Shown: positions 47,410-55,974 of the stretch, one piece after another
How positions within the stretch are numbered: position 1 is the first letter of the stretch
Layout: each line of letters begins with the position of its first letter
From: Secundilactobacillus kimchicus JCM 15530
GTDB taxonomy: Bacteria > Bacillota > Bacilli > Lactobacillales > Lactobacillaceae
NCBI RefSeq assembly: GCF_001433995.1
Contig: NZ_AZCX01000001.1
Coordinates: 186,001-250,000, forward strand
Direction of reading: 5' to 3'
DNA length: 64,000 bases
Notes under the pieces: generated by a model
Database searches by the model: none
What the model was told of the DNA's origin: nothing
What the model saw: only the letters and a program-made list of their open reading frames with translations
Made by a program: the position numbers and the translations under genes

Positions 47410-49743
47410 TCAGTCATTATCGACACTTTTTGTTGATTCGGATTTATTTGACCCAGTTGTCGGTTGGGTGCTTGTGCTGCTATCAGTTGTGGTCCCGTTG
47501 CCGTCATCGCCGCCGTTACCACCATCACCACCGGCGCCATTTCCGCCGCTTGGTTGTTGCTCTTGGTCCACATCAGAACTTTCTCGTTGTGAGCTGGATG
47601 ACGATTGCGTGCTAGGCGTCGTGGTGACCACGCTACTAGAACTGCTTTGGATAACTGAGCTTGCGGCACTGCTTGACTGTGAAAAGGCACCTGATGAATC
47701 AGAAGAACCAGCTGCTGACGCATCACCCGGGTACCCATCAATGTAGTATTCGGTGGTACCACCTCGTTGGGTCGCAACCACACCACTTGGGGCTGTCCAA
47801 TTTTCATTTGAAGCATTTTGCTGAACGTAAGACATTTCCGACCGATAGATTTCCTGTGCAATTTTCGTTTGATCCTGAGTAATGTAACCACCCGCCGAGA
47901 ATTGCCGGTCGTAACCCGTCCAAACCGAAAGTGAAAAGTTCTTTGTATAACCGGTCATCCATGAATCCATGGCCGAGCTAGCTGGTACTTGGTTCGCAAA
48001 ATCAGAAGGGTAGGCGGTTGTCCCAGTTTTCCCAGCCTGATATAATCCCGAAATGTTAGCGGTCGTCCCTGATCCGTTGGAACTTGTCATGACACCCTTT
48101 AACATATCCGTAATCATGAAGGCGGTCGCCGGACTCATCGCCGTAGAACCTTTGCTTGCATAGGCGTGGGATTGGCCATCAGCCGTTACGACCCGGTTAA
48201 CAAGGTGCGGCTTGTAGTAAGTGCCACCGTTCGCAAAAGCTGAGTAGGCGGCTGCTTCTTGTTCCGAGGAAATATATGCGCCAATCCCGTTTTGCAACCC
48301 AAGGGGATTCTTGAATGTCATCCCTAATTTACCTAAGAAGCGGGTAGCTCGTGTGAGACCAACAGCCTCAAGGGTTCGAATGGCTGGGATGTTTCGTGAT
48401 TCAACCAATGCTTTTCGCATGGTAATGCTGCCTTCGTACTTATTGTCGAAGTCTTGAAGCTGTTTGTTGGTTCCCGCATACGTGTAAGGGGTATCTTGAA
48501 CAGCTTGATACGTCGGGTACTTCAAGTATTCAATGGCGGGGCCATAATCCATCAAAGGCTTCATGGTCGATCCACTTGACCGGTCGGTTTGAACAGCCCG
48601 ATTAAGTCCAAAGGAGACGTTACCGACCTTACGGCCACCTAACATGGCTAATACTTTCCCGTTATTTGGGTTAACTAAGGTTGCTCCAACTTGGAACTTT
48701 TTACTTGGGTAATTAACGTAGTTGTTGGAGTTAGCGATGCTATAGAGATGACGCTGGGCCGACATATCAAGGTTCGTATAGACGCGCAAACCATCGGTGT
48801 TGGTGTTGTACCCTTCCGCCTTAAGCTCGCTGTAAACTTCCTTTAGATAAGAATCAATGACCTTAGCGTTCTTTTCGTTGACTGCCGTTACACTATGATT
48901 CTTAACTAATCCCGCCTTGATACTCGTGGCCTTTGCTTCAGATGCTTGGGCACTCGTGATGGCTTTGTTTTCGGTCATTGCGTTTAAGACCTGATCACGC
49001 CGGTACTTAGCGTATTTCGGATAGTGAATTGGATCATAGCTATTAGGGCTTTGAGGCATTCCTGCCAACAGCGCAAGTTGTGGGAGTGATAGCCGGCTGA
49101 GGGATTTCCCATAATAATACTTCGCTGCCGTTTGCATCCCATAAACGCCATTACCCATGTACACCTTATTAATATAGAACTCAAGAATCTGCTGTTTGCT
49201 GTACTTTTGTTCCACCTTAATCGCTAACCAAGCTTCTTGCGCTTTACGCTTGAGCGTCCGATCAGCATTCGATGTTGAAAATACCGATAGTTTAACGAGT
49301 TGCTGCGTCAGGGTACTGCCACCTTGAAGTCCTAACGATGAACCAGTAACGTTGGAAAGTGCTGCCCCAAAAATCCGCACTGGATCAACCCCATGATGCT
49401 TATAGAATCGACGGTCCTCAATGGACACAACAGCCGATTTTAAGGTATCAGGAATATTTTTAGACTTAACGTAGTCCCGGTTTTGGGCACCAAGGCGTGA
49501 GACGACGTTGTTATTAGCGTCATACACCTTGGTGGATGTATCACTTTCAAGGGCTGAGCGCGTGATACTTGGTGCACTCTGCGCGTAATAGAAAAATAGG
49601 CCCGCTCCTAAAATGATGGCCGCTAAGAAGGCGACTAGCAACCATTTTAGGGTTTTCTTAATCCAAGGGCGACGCTTTTTAGGGCCGCCTTGGCTAGCAC
49701 GCCGGGCTGTACGGGACTCACGGTTTGATTGATTGCTTGACAT
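47410..49743 (-). CDS. pbp1A: Class A penicillin-binding protein PBP1A
   Basis: Bifunctional peptidoglycan synthase. Seen: basic cytoplasmic N terminus, membrane segment (about 28-50), GT51 glycosyltransferase with EDRRFYKHHGVD and GGSTLTQQLVK, transpeptidase with SxxK (GSTMKP), SRN (VESRN) and KTG (GKTGTTAYP). A Ser/Gly/Asp-rich low-complexity tail fills about the last 110 residues. The start is ATG 49743, preceded by AAAGGAGCG; the frame is open upstream to 49767 without a ribosome site. 777 residues. Co-transcribed with recU. Confidence 0.96.
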   Translation of the reverse strand: MSSNQSNRESRTARRASQGGPKKRRPWIKKTLKWLLVAFLAAIILGAGLFFYYAQSAPSITRSALESDTSTKVYDANNNVVSRLGAQNRDYVKSKNIPDTLKSAVVSIEDRRFYKHHGVDPVRIFGAALSNVTGSSLGLQGGSTLTQQLVKLSVFSTSNADRTLKRKAQEAWLAIKVEQKYSKQQILEFYINKVYMGNGVYGMQTAAKYYYGKSLSRLSLPQLALLAGMPQSPNSYDPIHYPKYAKYRRDQVLNAMTENKAITSAQASEAKATSIKAGLVKNHSVTAVNEKNAKVIDSYLKEVYSELKAEGYNTNTDGLRVYTNLDMSAQRHLYSIANSNNYVNYPSKKFQVGATLVNPNNGKVLAMLGGRKVGNVSFGLNRAVQTDRSSGSTMKPLMDYGPAIEYLKYPTYQAVQDTPYTYAGTNKQLQDFDNKYEGSITMRKALVESRNIPAIRTLEAVGLTRATRFLGKLGMTFKNPLGLQNGIGAYISSEQEAAAYSAFANGGTYYKPHLVNRVVTADGQSHAYASKGSTAMSPATAFMITDMLKGVMTSSNGSGTTANISGLYQAGKTGTTAYPSDFANQVPASSAMDSWMTGYTKNFSLSVWTGYDRQFSAGGYITQDQTKIAQEIYRSEMSYVQQNASNENWTAPSGVVATQRGGTTEYYIDGYPGDASAAGSSDSSGAFSQSSSAASSVIQSSSSSVVTTTPSTQSSSSSQRESSDVDQEQQPSGGNGAGGDGGNGGDDGNGTTTDSSTSTQPTTGSNKSESTKSVDND

Positions 49744-49767
49744 AGTTCGCTCCTTTAAGTAAGGCAA

Positions 49768-50382
49768 TTAAGATAGTAAATCGTCGACTGCAGATAAGTA
49801 GGGAATCACTGGATTTAAAGCATACTGAATGGGAAACGCGATTTTTTCAAAGTCGGCGATTGGAATTGACTTTCGACCCGAGTCTTGCTGATCCCAGTAA
49901 GCGATGAGATCGGAAGCCGATAATAAGTACAAACGGTTAAGTGTCACGAATTTAATTAACCCAAAGCAAACGCCCCCTTGTTTCAAGCAACTTCTCATAT
50001 GGTCAATTTGATGCTGATGAAAATTAGTGAGGGGGAAACTTGTTTTGTTGCGGGTTTCCTTAGCATCAAAGTCCACGTAACGGCCCTTATAAATGCCGTT
50101 ATAATCAGTGGTCGAAGCTTGTCTAAAATACGCTTCCTTAATGACCGCAGCACTTCTCCGCGGATAATCAACCTTCACGATCTGAATTGGAGTGGGCTTC
50201 TTATGGATGACGGCAATATCATGGCTTAAATAATAGCGATTGCTTTCGTTGAGTTCCTGTTCTAGGGTCATGCCACGGCCACCATGGAGGACTGGCTTCG
50301 CCGCGGCCTTATGATGAGCAGTCTGCCCCGCTGGCAGGTAACGCGCTCCATTGGGATAATGAATCGTCACAGTATGAATCAT
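49768..50382 (-). CDS. recU: Holliday junction resolvase RecU
   Basis: Gram-positive Holliday-junction endonuclease. 204 residues. Seen: HGGRGMTLEQELNESN near the N terminus and the nuclease core TDYNGIYKGRYVDFDAKET with the Asp/Glu/Lys metal site. ATG 50382, with GTG 50370 as an alternative (protein VTIHYPNGAR). The recU-pbp1A order is conserved in Bacilli. Confidence 0.95.
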   Translation of the reverse strand: MIHTVTIHYPNGARYLPAGQTAHHKAAAKPVLHGGRGMTLEQELNESNRYYLSHDIAVIHKKPTPIQIVKVDYPRRSAAVIKEAYFRQASTTDYNGIYKGRYVDFDAKETRNKTSFPLTNFHQHQIDHMRSCLKQGGVCFGLIKFVTLNRLYLLSASDLIAYWDQQDSGRKSIPIADFEKIAFPIQYALNPVIPYLSAVDDLLS

Positions 50383-50421
50383 CTCTTTTCCTTAGCGTAA
50401 AATTTATATTCAATTAGTGAT

Positions 50422-50430
50422 ATTATACCA
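50422..50430 (-). promoter_or_regulatory. recU-pbp1A promoter (extended -10)
   Basis: Minus strand TGGTATAAT (complement of 50422-50430), full consensus, 40 bases before the recU start; the -35 region is only T-rich. Confidence 0.65.
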
Positions 50431-50515
50431 ATTAGTGGATTAAATAAAAACTCCGAACAGAAAACATAGTTAAAACTATAACTCATCTTTGACCTAAAAG
50501 GGGGAATCTCATTCA

Positions 50516-51085
50516 ATGAAGCGGCTATGGGTAACTGGATATCGATCATACGAATTACAGATCTTTTCGGATCAAGATCCGAAGTATCAAGTCATTGATT
50601 ATGCAATACAGAAACTGATTATTCAAGCTATTTCGGATAGTGGCACCGAATGGGTGATTACGGGAGGCCAGCTTGGCATTGAACAAATGGCCGCCAAGGC
50701 AGCCTTAACAGTAAAAGCGGACTATCCAGAACTGAACGTTTCGATTTTACTACCGTTTGCCCACTTTGGTAATCAGTGGAAAGAAGAAAATCAGACTAAG
50801 CTGGCCAGTTTACTAACTCAAGTTGACTTTACTGGAACGGTTTCTAACCAAGATTATCAGTCACCACAACAGCTCCGCAATTATCAGGATTTTATGTTGC
50901 GCCACACAGACGGGGCGTTGTTAATTTACGATCCGGAACACGAGGGGAAGACCCAGTACGAATTTGACGCCATCAAAAAGTGGCAAGATAGTCATGATTA
51001 CGACTTGCGGCTCGTTGATTTTGATGAACTTCAAGAATTTTCATACGATTACCAAGAATTTTTAAATAACAGTTCCAATTTGTAA
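50516..51085 (+). CDS. ypsA: YpsA-family protein (DUF1273)
   Basis: 189 residues, SLOG/DprA-like Rossmann fold. Seen: [17 protein letters not shown] and [16 protein letters not shown], glycine-containing loops expected to bind a nucleotide-like ligand. In Firmicutes it neighbours gpsB and affects cell division when overproduced. Ligand unknown. Independent of recU, which is divergent. Confidence 0.9.
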   Translation: MKRLWVTGYRSYELQIFSDQDPKYQVIDYAIQKLIIQAISDSGTEWVITGGQLGIEQMAAKAALTVKADYPELNVSILLPFAHFGNQWKEENQTKLASLLTQVDFTGTVSNQDYQSPQQLRNYQDFMLRHTDGALLIYDPEHEGKTQYEFDAIKKWQDSHDYDLRLVDFDELQEFSYDYQEFLNNSSNL

Positions 51086-51137
51086 CGAAATTTGGTACTA
51101 TTTTATGTGTTGGTGTGAAACAAGTGAAGAGGTGGAA

Positions 51138-51491
51138 ATGATGGCAGCAAATATTAACTTTAATCCAAAGGACATTTTGCAAAAAGAATTCAAGCAAAAA
51201 ATGCGCGGGTACGACCCAGCAGACGTTGACAGTTTCTTGGACGATGTCATTAAGGATTACGAGACATTTACAAAAGAAAATCAACGACTTGAAGAAGAAA
51301 ATGAGCGGCTCCTTGCAAAAGTTGATGAATTGACAAAACAATTGTCAGTTGGCGGTCAAGCCACTGCTCAAGCTAGCCAGCCGGCTACAAATGTGACGAA
51401 CATGGATATTTTAAAACGGTTATCAAACCTAGAACGCCATGTCTTCGGTTCACAGCTTGAAAATGGCAACAACTCTTCACACAGACTTTAA
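51138..51491 (+). CDS. gpsB: Cell-division regulator GpsB
   Basis: DivIVA-related coiled-coil protein linking PBPs and the Ser/Thr kinase to division. Seen: lipid/PBP-binding N-terminal domain [20 protein letters not shown], coiled coil (about 35-70), variable linker, C-terminal trimerisation helix ([16 protein letters not shown]). Start ATG 51138 (or 51141) after GAGGTGG; about 117 residues. Its likely partners PrkC and PBP1A are both in this window. Confidence 0.95.
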   Translation: MMAANINFNPKDILQKEFKQKMRGYDPADVDSFLDDVIKDYETFTKENQRLEEENERLLAKVDELTKQLSVGGQATAQASQPATNVTNMDILKRLSNLERHVFGSQLENGNNSSHRL

Positions 51492-51505
51492 TTTAGTGAT
51501 CAACT

Positions 51506-51893
51506 GTGTAGATCTCGGGTAATCGCGGTCAGCATCGGCTGGCTGAGGAAAGTCCATGCTCGCACAGGCTGAGATGCCTGTAGTGTTCGTGCTCGGTGAA
51601 AAAATAAGCCGGGGGACTTCGCAAGAAGTTACGGCGGAAGAACGCGCTAAGGCTCTGCTATGCGTTAATATTCCTGAAAGTGCCACAGCGACGACGACGT
51701 TACTGGAAACGGTAACGGTGGAACGCGGTAAACCCCTCGAGCGGGCAACCCAAACTACGGTAGGGGCGCTTCACATATGGAAATGAACGAAATGTGGGGG
51801 GAGAGTTTTTACTCTCGAGATAGATGATTACCGCTACGTATCACGTGCCTGACGTTTTACGTAGTACGGAACATGGCTTACAGCGGTCTACAC
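51506..51893 (+). ncRNA. rnpB: RNase P RNA, Bacillus class (type B)
   Basis: Catalytic RNA that matures tRNA 5' ends. Seen: GGTAATCGC near the 5' end, GAGGAAAGTCCATGCTCGCAC at 51546 (conserved region I), GTGCCACAG, GGAACGCGGTAAACCCCTCG (region IV), AGATAGATGATTACCG and the 3' block ACATGGCTTACAG (region V). Ends GTGTAGA (51506) and TCTACAC (51887) pair as helix P1. Followed by a terminator. Confidence 0.95.
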
Positions 51894-51900
51894 GTCAGGA

Positions 51901-51928
51901 AGGTGGGAGGTTACTCCCACCTTTTTTT
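51901..51928 (+). terminator. rnpB terminator
   Basis: AGGTGGGAG / GTTA / CTCCCACCT followed by seven T. Confidence 0.92.
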
Positions 51929-51963
51929 ATTGGAATTTGCCGAATCATCAGGAGGCTAACAAC

Positions 51964-53091
51964 TTGGAAAAACAACAATTAACCCTATACGCAGCAACGG
52001 CCAGCGGCCTAGAGGCTTTAACTGGCCAAGAATTACGCGATTTAGGATACGATGTAGCAGTTGAAAATGGTCGGGTCAATTTTAAGGGTGACATGACAGA
52101 CGTTTTAAAAACCAACCTTTGGTTACGGACGGCCGACCGAATCAAGATCATTTTAATGACGTTTAAAGCAACAACCTTTGACGATATTTTCGATAACGTT
52201 AAAGCGTTTGGCTGGGACCAGTGGTTGTCAATGGACGCTGCCTTCCCGGTGAATGGCCGGTCAAAAAATTCGAAACTTCATAGTGTTCCTGACGTCCAGT
52301 CGGTGACCAAAAAAGCCATTGTTTCACAGATGGCTGAAGCTTACCACCGCAAAACGCGGTTTCCAGAAACAGGGGCCCAGTTTAAGCTTGAGATCGCCCT
52401 GAATAAGGATCTGGCGACGGTCACGCTAGATACTACGGGTGATAGCCTGTTTAAAAGGGGCTATCGGCAAGAAAAAGGGGCCGCACCGCTGAAGGAAAAC
52501 TTTGCGGCGGCCCTTATCCAACTAACAAATTGGCGGGCTGACCGGCCGTTAATTGATCCAATGTGCGGATCAGGAACCATCCCGATTGAAGCGGCATTAA
52601 TGGCCAAAAACGTCGCTCCTGGAATCAACCGCCATTTTGCTTGTGAAGCTTGGCATCCGGACTATGCGGCCGAACTCGTCAATTTAAAAGAAATGGCTAA
52701 GACTCAAGAAAAGGCTGTCGATTTAGACATTACAGGGTTAGATATTGATGGTTCGATGATTGATATTGCGCGATTAAATGCTAACGGGGCTGGTGTTTTA
52801 CACGACATTATTTTCAAACAGCTTGCTGTTAAGGATTTTAAAACCGATAAGCAAGATGGCGTTATCATTGTCAATCCACCTTATGGGCAACGGTTAGGCG
52901 ATCAAAAATCAGTCCGCCAGATTTATAAACAAATGGGACAAGTTTTTAAACCTTTAACGAGTTGGTCCAAATATATTTTGACGTCAGATCTCGCATTTGA
53001 AAACTTTTACGGGGCAAAGGCCACCAAGAAACGCAAACTGTATAACGGGGCGCTCAGAACGGATTATTTCCAGTTTTGGGCAACTCACTAG
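51964..53091 (+). CDS. ypsC: THUMP-domain 23S rRNA N2-guanine methyltransferase (RlmL/YpsC type)
   Basis: 375 residues with start TTG 51964, set by CAGGAGG at 51949-51955. Seen: N-terminal THUMP domain (about 5-155), Rossmann methyltransferase with DPMCGSGTIPIEAAL (SAM loop), GLDIDGSMIDIA, and catalytic NPPYGQRLG. Corresponds to the B. subtilis YpsC group; predicted to modify G2445 of 23S rRNA by homology. Ends in a terminator. Confidence 0.93.
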   Translation: MEKQQLTLYAATASGLEALTGQELRDLGYDVAVENGRVNFKGDMTDVLKTNLWLRTADRIKIILMTFKATTFDDIFDNVKAFGWDQWLSMDAAFPVNGRSKNSKLHSVPDVQSVTKKAIVSQMAEAYHRKTRFPETGAQFKLEIALNKDLATVTLDTTGDSLFKRGYRQEKGAAPLKENFAAALIQLTNWRADRPLIDPMCGSGTIPIEAALMAKNVAPGINRHFACEAWHPDYAAELVNLKEMAKTQEKAVDLDITGLDIDGSMIDIARLNANGAGVLHDIIFKQLAVKDFKTDKQDGVIIVNPPYGQRLGDQKSVRQIYKQMGQVFKPLTSWSKYILTSDLAFENFYGAKATKKRKLYNGALRTDYFQFWATH

Positions 53092-53119
53092 AAAAAAGCA
53101 TGCCGAGCATGCTTTTTTT
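53092..53119 (+). terminator. ypsC terminator
   Basis: AAAAAAGCATGC / CGA / GCATGCTTTTTTT immediately after the stop codon. Confidence 0.92.
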
Positions 53120-53120
53120 A

Positions 53121-53137
53121 TGTGATATTATATAACA
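53121..53137. promoter_or_regulatory. GlnR/TnrA-type box, distal
   Basis: TGTGATATTATATAACA matches TGTNAN7TNACA at every fixed position. It lies just after the ypsC terminator, 168 bases before the amtB start. Confidence 0.7.
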
Positions 53138-53264
53138 TGCTTGCGACAAAAATTAAAAAAATATTAGGACTAATTATAGCTGTTAATTCGCCCGAAAGAC
53201 TGTCATTTGGCCGAATTGGTTTACTAACATGGGTCATTTTTAACTAGCAAACCTTAAATTATCA

Positions 53265-53281
53265 TGTTAGAATTCATAACA
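53265..53281. promoter_or_regulatory. GlnR/TnrA-type box, proximal
   Basis: TGTTAGAATTCATAACA, another full match to TGTNAN7TNACA. It overlaps TAGAAT (53268-53273), the best -10 candidate, 23 bases before amtB, so binding would block transcription. Confidence 0.75.
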
Positions 53282-53304
53282 TTAAGAGAGAGGGAGCGGT
53301 TTGG

Positions 53305-54630
53305 ATGAACCTGGCAAACACTTCATTTATGATTCTGGCTAGTATTTTAGTTTTATTTATGACCCCGGGCTTAGCCTTTTTTTATGGGGGCCTTGTTTCA
53401 AAGCGAAATGTGGTCAACACGATGTTATCAGTTTTTGTGATGACTGGTGTCGCTATTATTTGTTGGATCGTGATTGGTTACCGGCTTAGTTTCGAAGGCG
53501 ATTTGGGCGGCGTTATCGGTCGGCCACTTCACCTCATGCTCACAGGAATAAACTTAAACGCCTTAACGGACACCCACATCCCCACCGGCGTCTATGCACT
53601 TTTTCAAATGATGTTTGCCGTCATTACTCCCGCGTTATTTGTTGGCGCTGTGGTCGGTCGGATTCGGTTTCGGTTTTTGTTAGGCTTTATCATTTTATGG
53701 TCGCTACTGGTGTACTACCCGATGGTGCATTTAGTTTGGAGCCCAAGCGGTTGGTTGGCGCGACTAGGCACCCTTGATTTTGCAGGTGGCACCGTGGTTC
53801 ATATCAACGCAGGTGTGACCGCCCTGGTCCTTTCTGCTTTCTTAGGCAAGCGGATTAAGTTTGGCGATATTCCTCATACCCACTATAATTTACCCTGGGT
53901 ACTACTTGGAACGACAATTCTTTGGATTGGGTGGTATGGATTTAACGCTGGCTCAGCATTGGCTGTCAACACCGTTGCTGTTCAAGCAACGATCACGACG
54001 ACTGTTGCCACGGCAGCGGGCATGGTGACCTGGATGATCTTAGACATGGTCATATCCGGTAAACCGACTTTAGTTGGCATCTGTACCGGGACCTTATGTG
54101 GTCTCGTTGGGATTACACCATCCGCCGGATACGTCTCCATTTCAAGTTCCTTATGGATCGGAATTGTGGCTTGCTTAGCCAGCTACGGCTTTGTGACGTT
54201 CTTGAAGGACCGGTTAGGGGTTGATGATGCCCTTGACGCCTTTGGTTGCCATGGTGTTAGCGGCATCGTTGGGAGTTTGTTAACCGGGGTGTTTGCCAGC
54301 AAAGCAGTTGATCCCCAAATTGCACTAAACGGGTTAGCTGAGGGAGGCGGTTGGCACTTACTAGGCATTCAGACTTTGGCGACTGTCGCCACTATTGTGT
54401 TGGTGGCTGTTATGACGGCTATTATCATTGTAGGTCTCAAAGTGGTTATCCGTATGCGGGTGACCCGAGCCGAAGAAGAAAGCGGATTAGATCAAGGAGA
54501 ACACGGGGAAGTGGCGGATTATACCGTCCCTGTTAGTAATAACTTGGCTGCTTACGAAAGCGACCCGAGTGAATTTGGTCATGAATTTGAAGGACAATTG
54601 GCCCGGTTAAAGCGGCCAAATCAATCATAG
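53305..54630 (+). CDS. amtB: Ammonium transporter Amt
   Basis: Amt/Mep/Rh channel with 11 predicted membrane helices, 441 residues. Seen: FFYGGLVSKRNVVNTM, FAGGTVVHINAG with pore His (E. coli His168 equivalent), GWYGFNAGSA and FGCHGVSGIVGSLL with the second pore His (His318 equivalent). The C-terminal about 50 residues are cytoplasmic. No glnK/PII gene follows; a hairpin and a Nudix gene come next. Two GlnR-type boxes upstream imply repression in nitrogen excess. Confidence 0.96.
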   Translation: MNLANTSFMILASILVLFMTPGLAFFYGGLVSKRNVVNTMLSVFVMTGVAIICWIVIGYRLSFEGDLGGVIGRPLHLMLTGINLNALTDTHIPTGVYALFQMMFAVITPALFVGAVVGRIRFRFLLGFIILWSLLVYYPMVHLVWSPSGWLARLGTLDFAGGTVVHINAGVTALVLSAFLGKRIKFGDIPHTHYNLPWVLLGTTILWIGWYGFNAGSALAVNTVAVQATITTTVATAAGMVTWMILDMVISGKPTLVGICTGTLCGLVGITPSAGYVSISSSLWIGIVACLASYGFVTFLKDRLGVDDALDAFGCHGVSGIVGSLLTGVFASKAVDPQIALNGLAEGGGWHLLGIQTLATVATIVLVAVMTAIIIVGLKVVIRMRVTRAEEESGLDQGEHGEVADYTVPVSNNLAAYESDPSEFGHEFEGQLARLKRPNQS

Positions 54631-54632
54631 CT

Positions 54633-54683
54633 AGTAAAGCACCGGTTTTCAGTATTTGATATACTGGAACCGGTGCTTTTACT
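54633..54683 (+). terminator. amtB terminator
   Basis: AGTAAAGCACCGGTT and AACCGGTGCTTTTACT form the outer stem, with CAGTAT / ATACTG inside; ends in a short T run. Confidence 0.8.
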
Positions 54684-54703
54684 GTGAATGGAGGATGATT
54701 GAT

Positions 54704-55186
54704 ATGGATCGAACGCAACCGGTGGAGCTTGTTAACATGTGTATGATCATGGATCCGGCGACTCAAAAAGTTGTCGTTCAGGATAAGACGGACGTTGCCT
54801 GGAAGTTTGGCCACACTTTTCCCGGGGGCCACGTTGAGTTGGGCGAACCGATTGAGGCCGCTATGCAACGTGAAGTTTATGAGGAAACGGGACTCACCGT
54901 TTCTCAGTTACAGAGTTGTGGTCTGGTCGAATGGTTTGATCAACCGGCAGGCTACCGAAAAATTGGCTTTTTATTTAAAACTGATCACTTCACGGGTACC
55001 CTGAAACAAAGTGCAGAGGGCCGTAATTTGTGGTTGCCATTGTCAGCATTAAACCGTGACAACACGGCCGAAAGTTTCATGGAAATGTTGGCTATTTTCA
55101 CGGGTCAAGCAACTGTTGCTACGGCGACCATTATGAACGGACCGTTAACCCTGTCAACATTAGCCAATCAATGCGACGACAAGTAG
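54704..55186 (+). CDS. Nudix hydrolase
   Basis: 160-residue Nudix protein with a complete box GHVELGEPIEAAMQREVYEE plus TGL (GX5EX7REUXEEXGU). Resembles the MutT/8-oxo-dGTP diphosphatase group of lactobacilli, but the substrate cannot be assigned. Start ATG 54704 with GGAGG ten bases upstream; an in-frame ATG at 54695 touches the ribosome site. The 3' end overlaps the convergent CPBP gene by 27 bases. Confidence 0.9.
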   Translation: MDRTQPVELVNMCMIMDPATQKVVVQDKTDVAWKFGHTFPGGHVELGEPIEAAMQREVYEETGLTVSQLQSCGLVEWFDQPAGYRKIGFLFKTDHFTGTLKQSAEGRNLWLPLSALNRDNTAESFMEMLAIFTGQATVATATIMNGPLTLSTLANQCDDK

Positions 55187-55822
55187 GTCCCAAACGCTGT
55201 GCACAATAATGCCCGGCCACAAAGAATGAGAACGGACAAAAAGCCAGCCAAATAAGTAACCTAACAGGGCGACCATGACCAAATTGATGATCATAGTATT
55301 AACGGCAATTGACGGATAGGTGGTCAAGTATCGCGGAAGGTGAATGGCCGCAAAGAGTAGGGCTTGCAAGACCAACGCCCCCTGTTGTGACTTCATCAGG
55401 CGTAGCAAACGGTTTAAAAAGTAACCGCGAAAAACCGTTTCTTCGCAAAGTCCCACAATTAAGAAATCTTGAAAAACAAAACGCCACTGAAAGCTAGCCA
55501 CCAAACCAAGGTGGTGGTGCCGCACGAGCGCCGAAAAGATCAAATAACCGGTTAGGCCAATGAGCCACAAGTAGAAGGGTAGAAACGACCAGTTGGGCTT
55601 AAAGGGGCGTTCAACCGCTAATTTGGCACGAAAGCAAGCAATCAGTATCAGGCCGGCGCCGAGCCACATCGTGAGTTTAATCACATCCAGTAGCCCTTCT
55701 TCCAACCATCCGCCAGTTAGGTTTTTGATGGGTACATTGTAGAAAATTTGAATAATAAACCACGCTAGGAAAAAGTAACCATAGTGGGTCAAAACTTGCC
55801 GAAACTCTTGCCGGTTAGTCAT
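55160..55822 (-). CDS. CPBP-family intramembrane glutamic protease
   Basis: 220 residues, seven or so hydrophobic segments. Seen: EExxxR motif CEETVFRGYF, FAAIHLP and IVHSVWD, the three active-site motifs of Abi/CPBP (Rce1-like) proteases. In lactobacilli such genes are often linked with bacteriocin immunity, but no bacteriocin gene is near. Start ATG 55822 after GGAGG. Confidence 0.88.
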   Translation of the reverse strand: MTNRQEFRQVLTHYGYFFLAWFIIQIFYNVPIKNLTGGWLEEGLLDVIKLTMWLGAGLILIACFRAKLAVERPFKPNWSFLPFYLWLIGLTGYLIFSALVRHHHLGLVASFQWRFVFQDFLIVGLCEETVFRGYFLNRLLRLMKSQQGALVLQALLFAAIHLPRYLTTYPSIAVNTMIINLVMVALLGYLFGWLFVRSHSLWPGIIVHSVWDLLVVALIG

Positions 55823-55903
55823 TACAAAGCCTCCTGAAATGGTTTCAACTTAGTGTAACACGGGGCTGTCATGAAATTTAATTAAAAAAATGTTTCAAAC
55901 TCC

Positions 55904-55932
55904 TTTACTTACAAAATGTAAGTTGATATAAT
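55904..55932 (+). promoter_or_regulatory. Nitroreductase promoter with embedded palindromic operator
   Basis: -35 TTTACT (55904-55909), 17 bases, -10 TATAAT (55927-55932). A perfect dyad ACTTACAAAATGTAAGT (55907-55923) fills the spacer, the classic position for a repressor. The form recalls HxlR/MarR-type operators, and TACA-AAA-TGTA is one base longer than the lactococcal cop box TACANNTGTA. Confidence 0.7.
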
Positions 55933-55974
55933 ACTTTCTATACTTTTGAAAAAGACAAGCGAGGGATTACCAAC

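Noticed and set aside
47369-47746. Plus-strand frame of 125 codons opposite the pbp1A 3' end
   Set aside because: It mirrors the low-complexity Ser/Gly tail of PBP1A, giving a repetitive Pro/Ser/Leu product without a ribosome site.
55907-55923. Copper cop box (TACANNTGTA)
   Set aside because: The spacing between TACA and TGTA is three, not two, bases; kept only as a resemblance.
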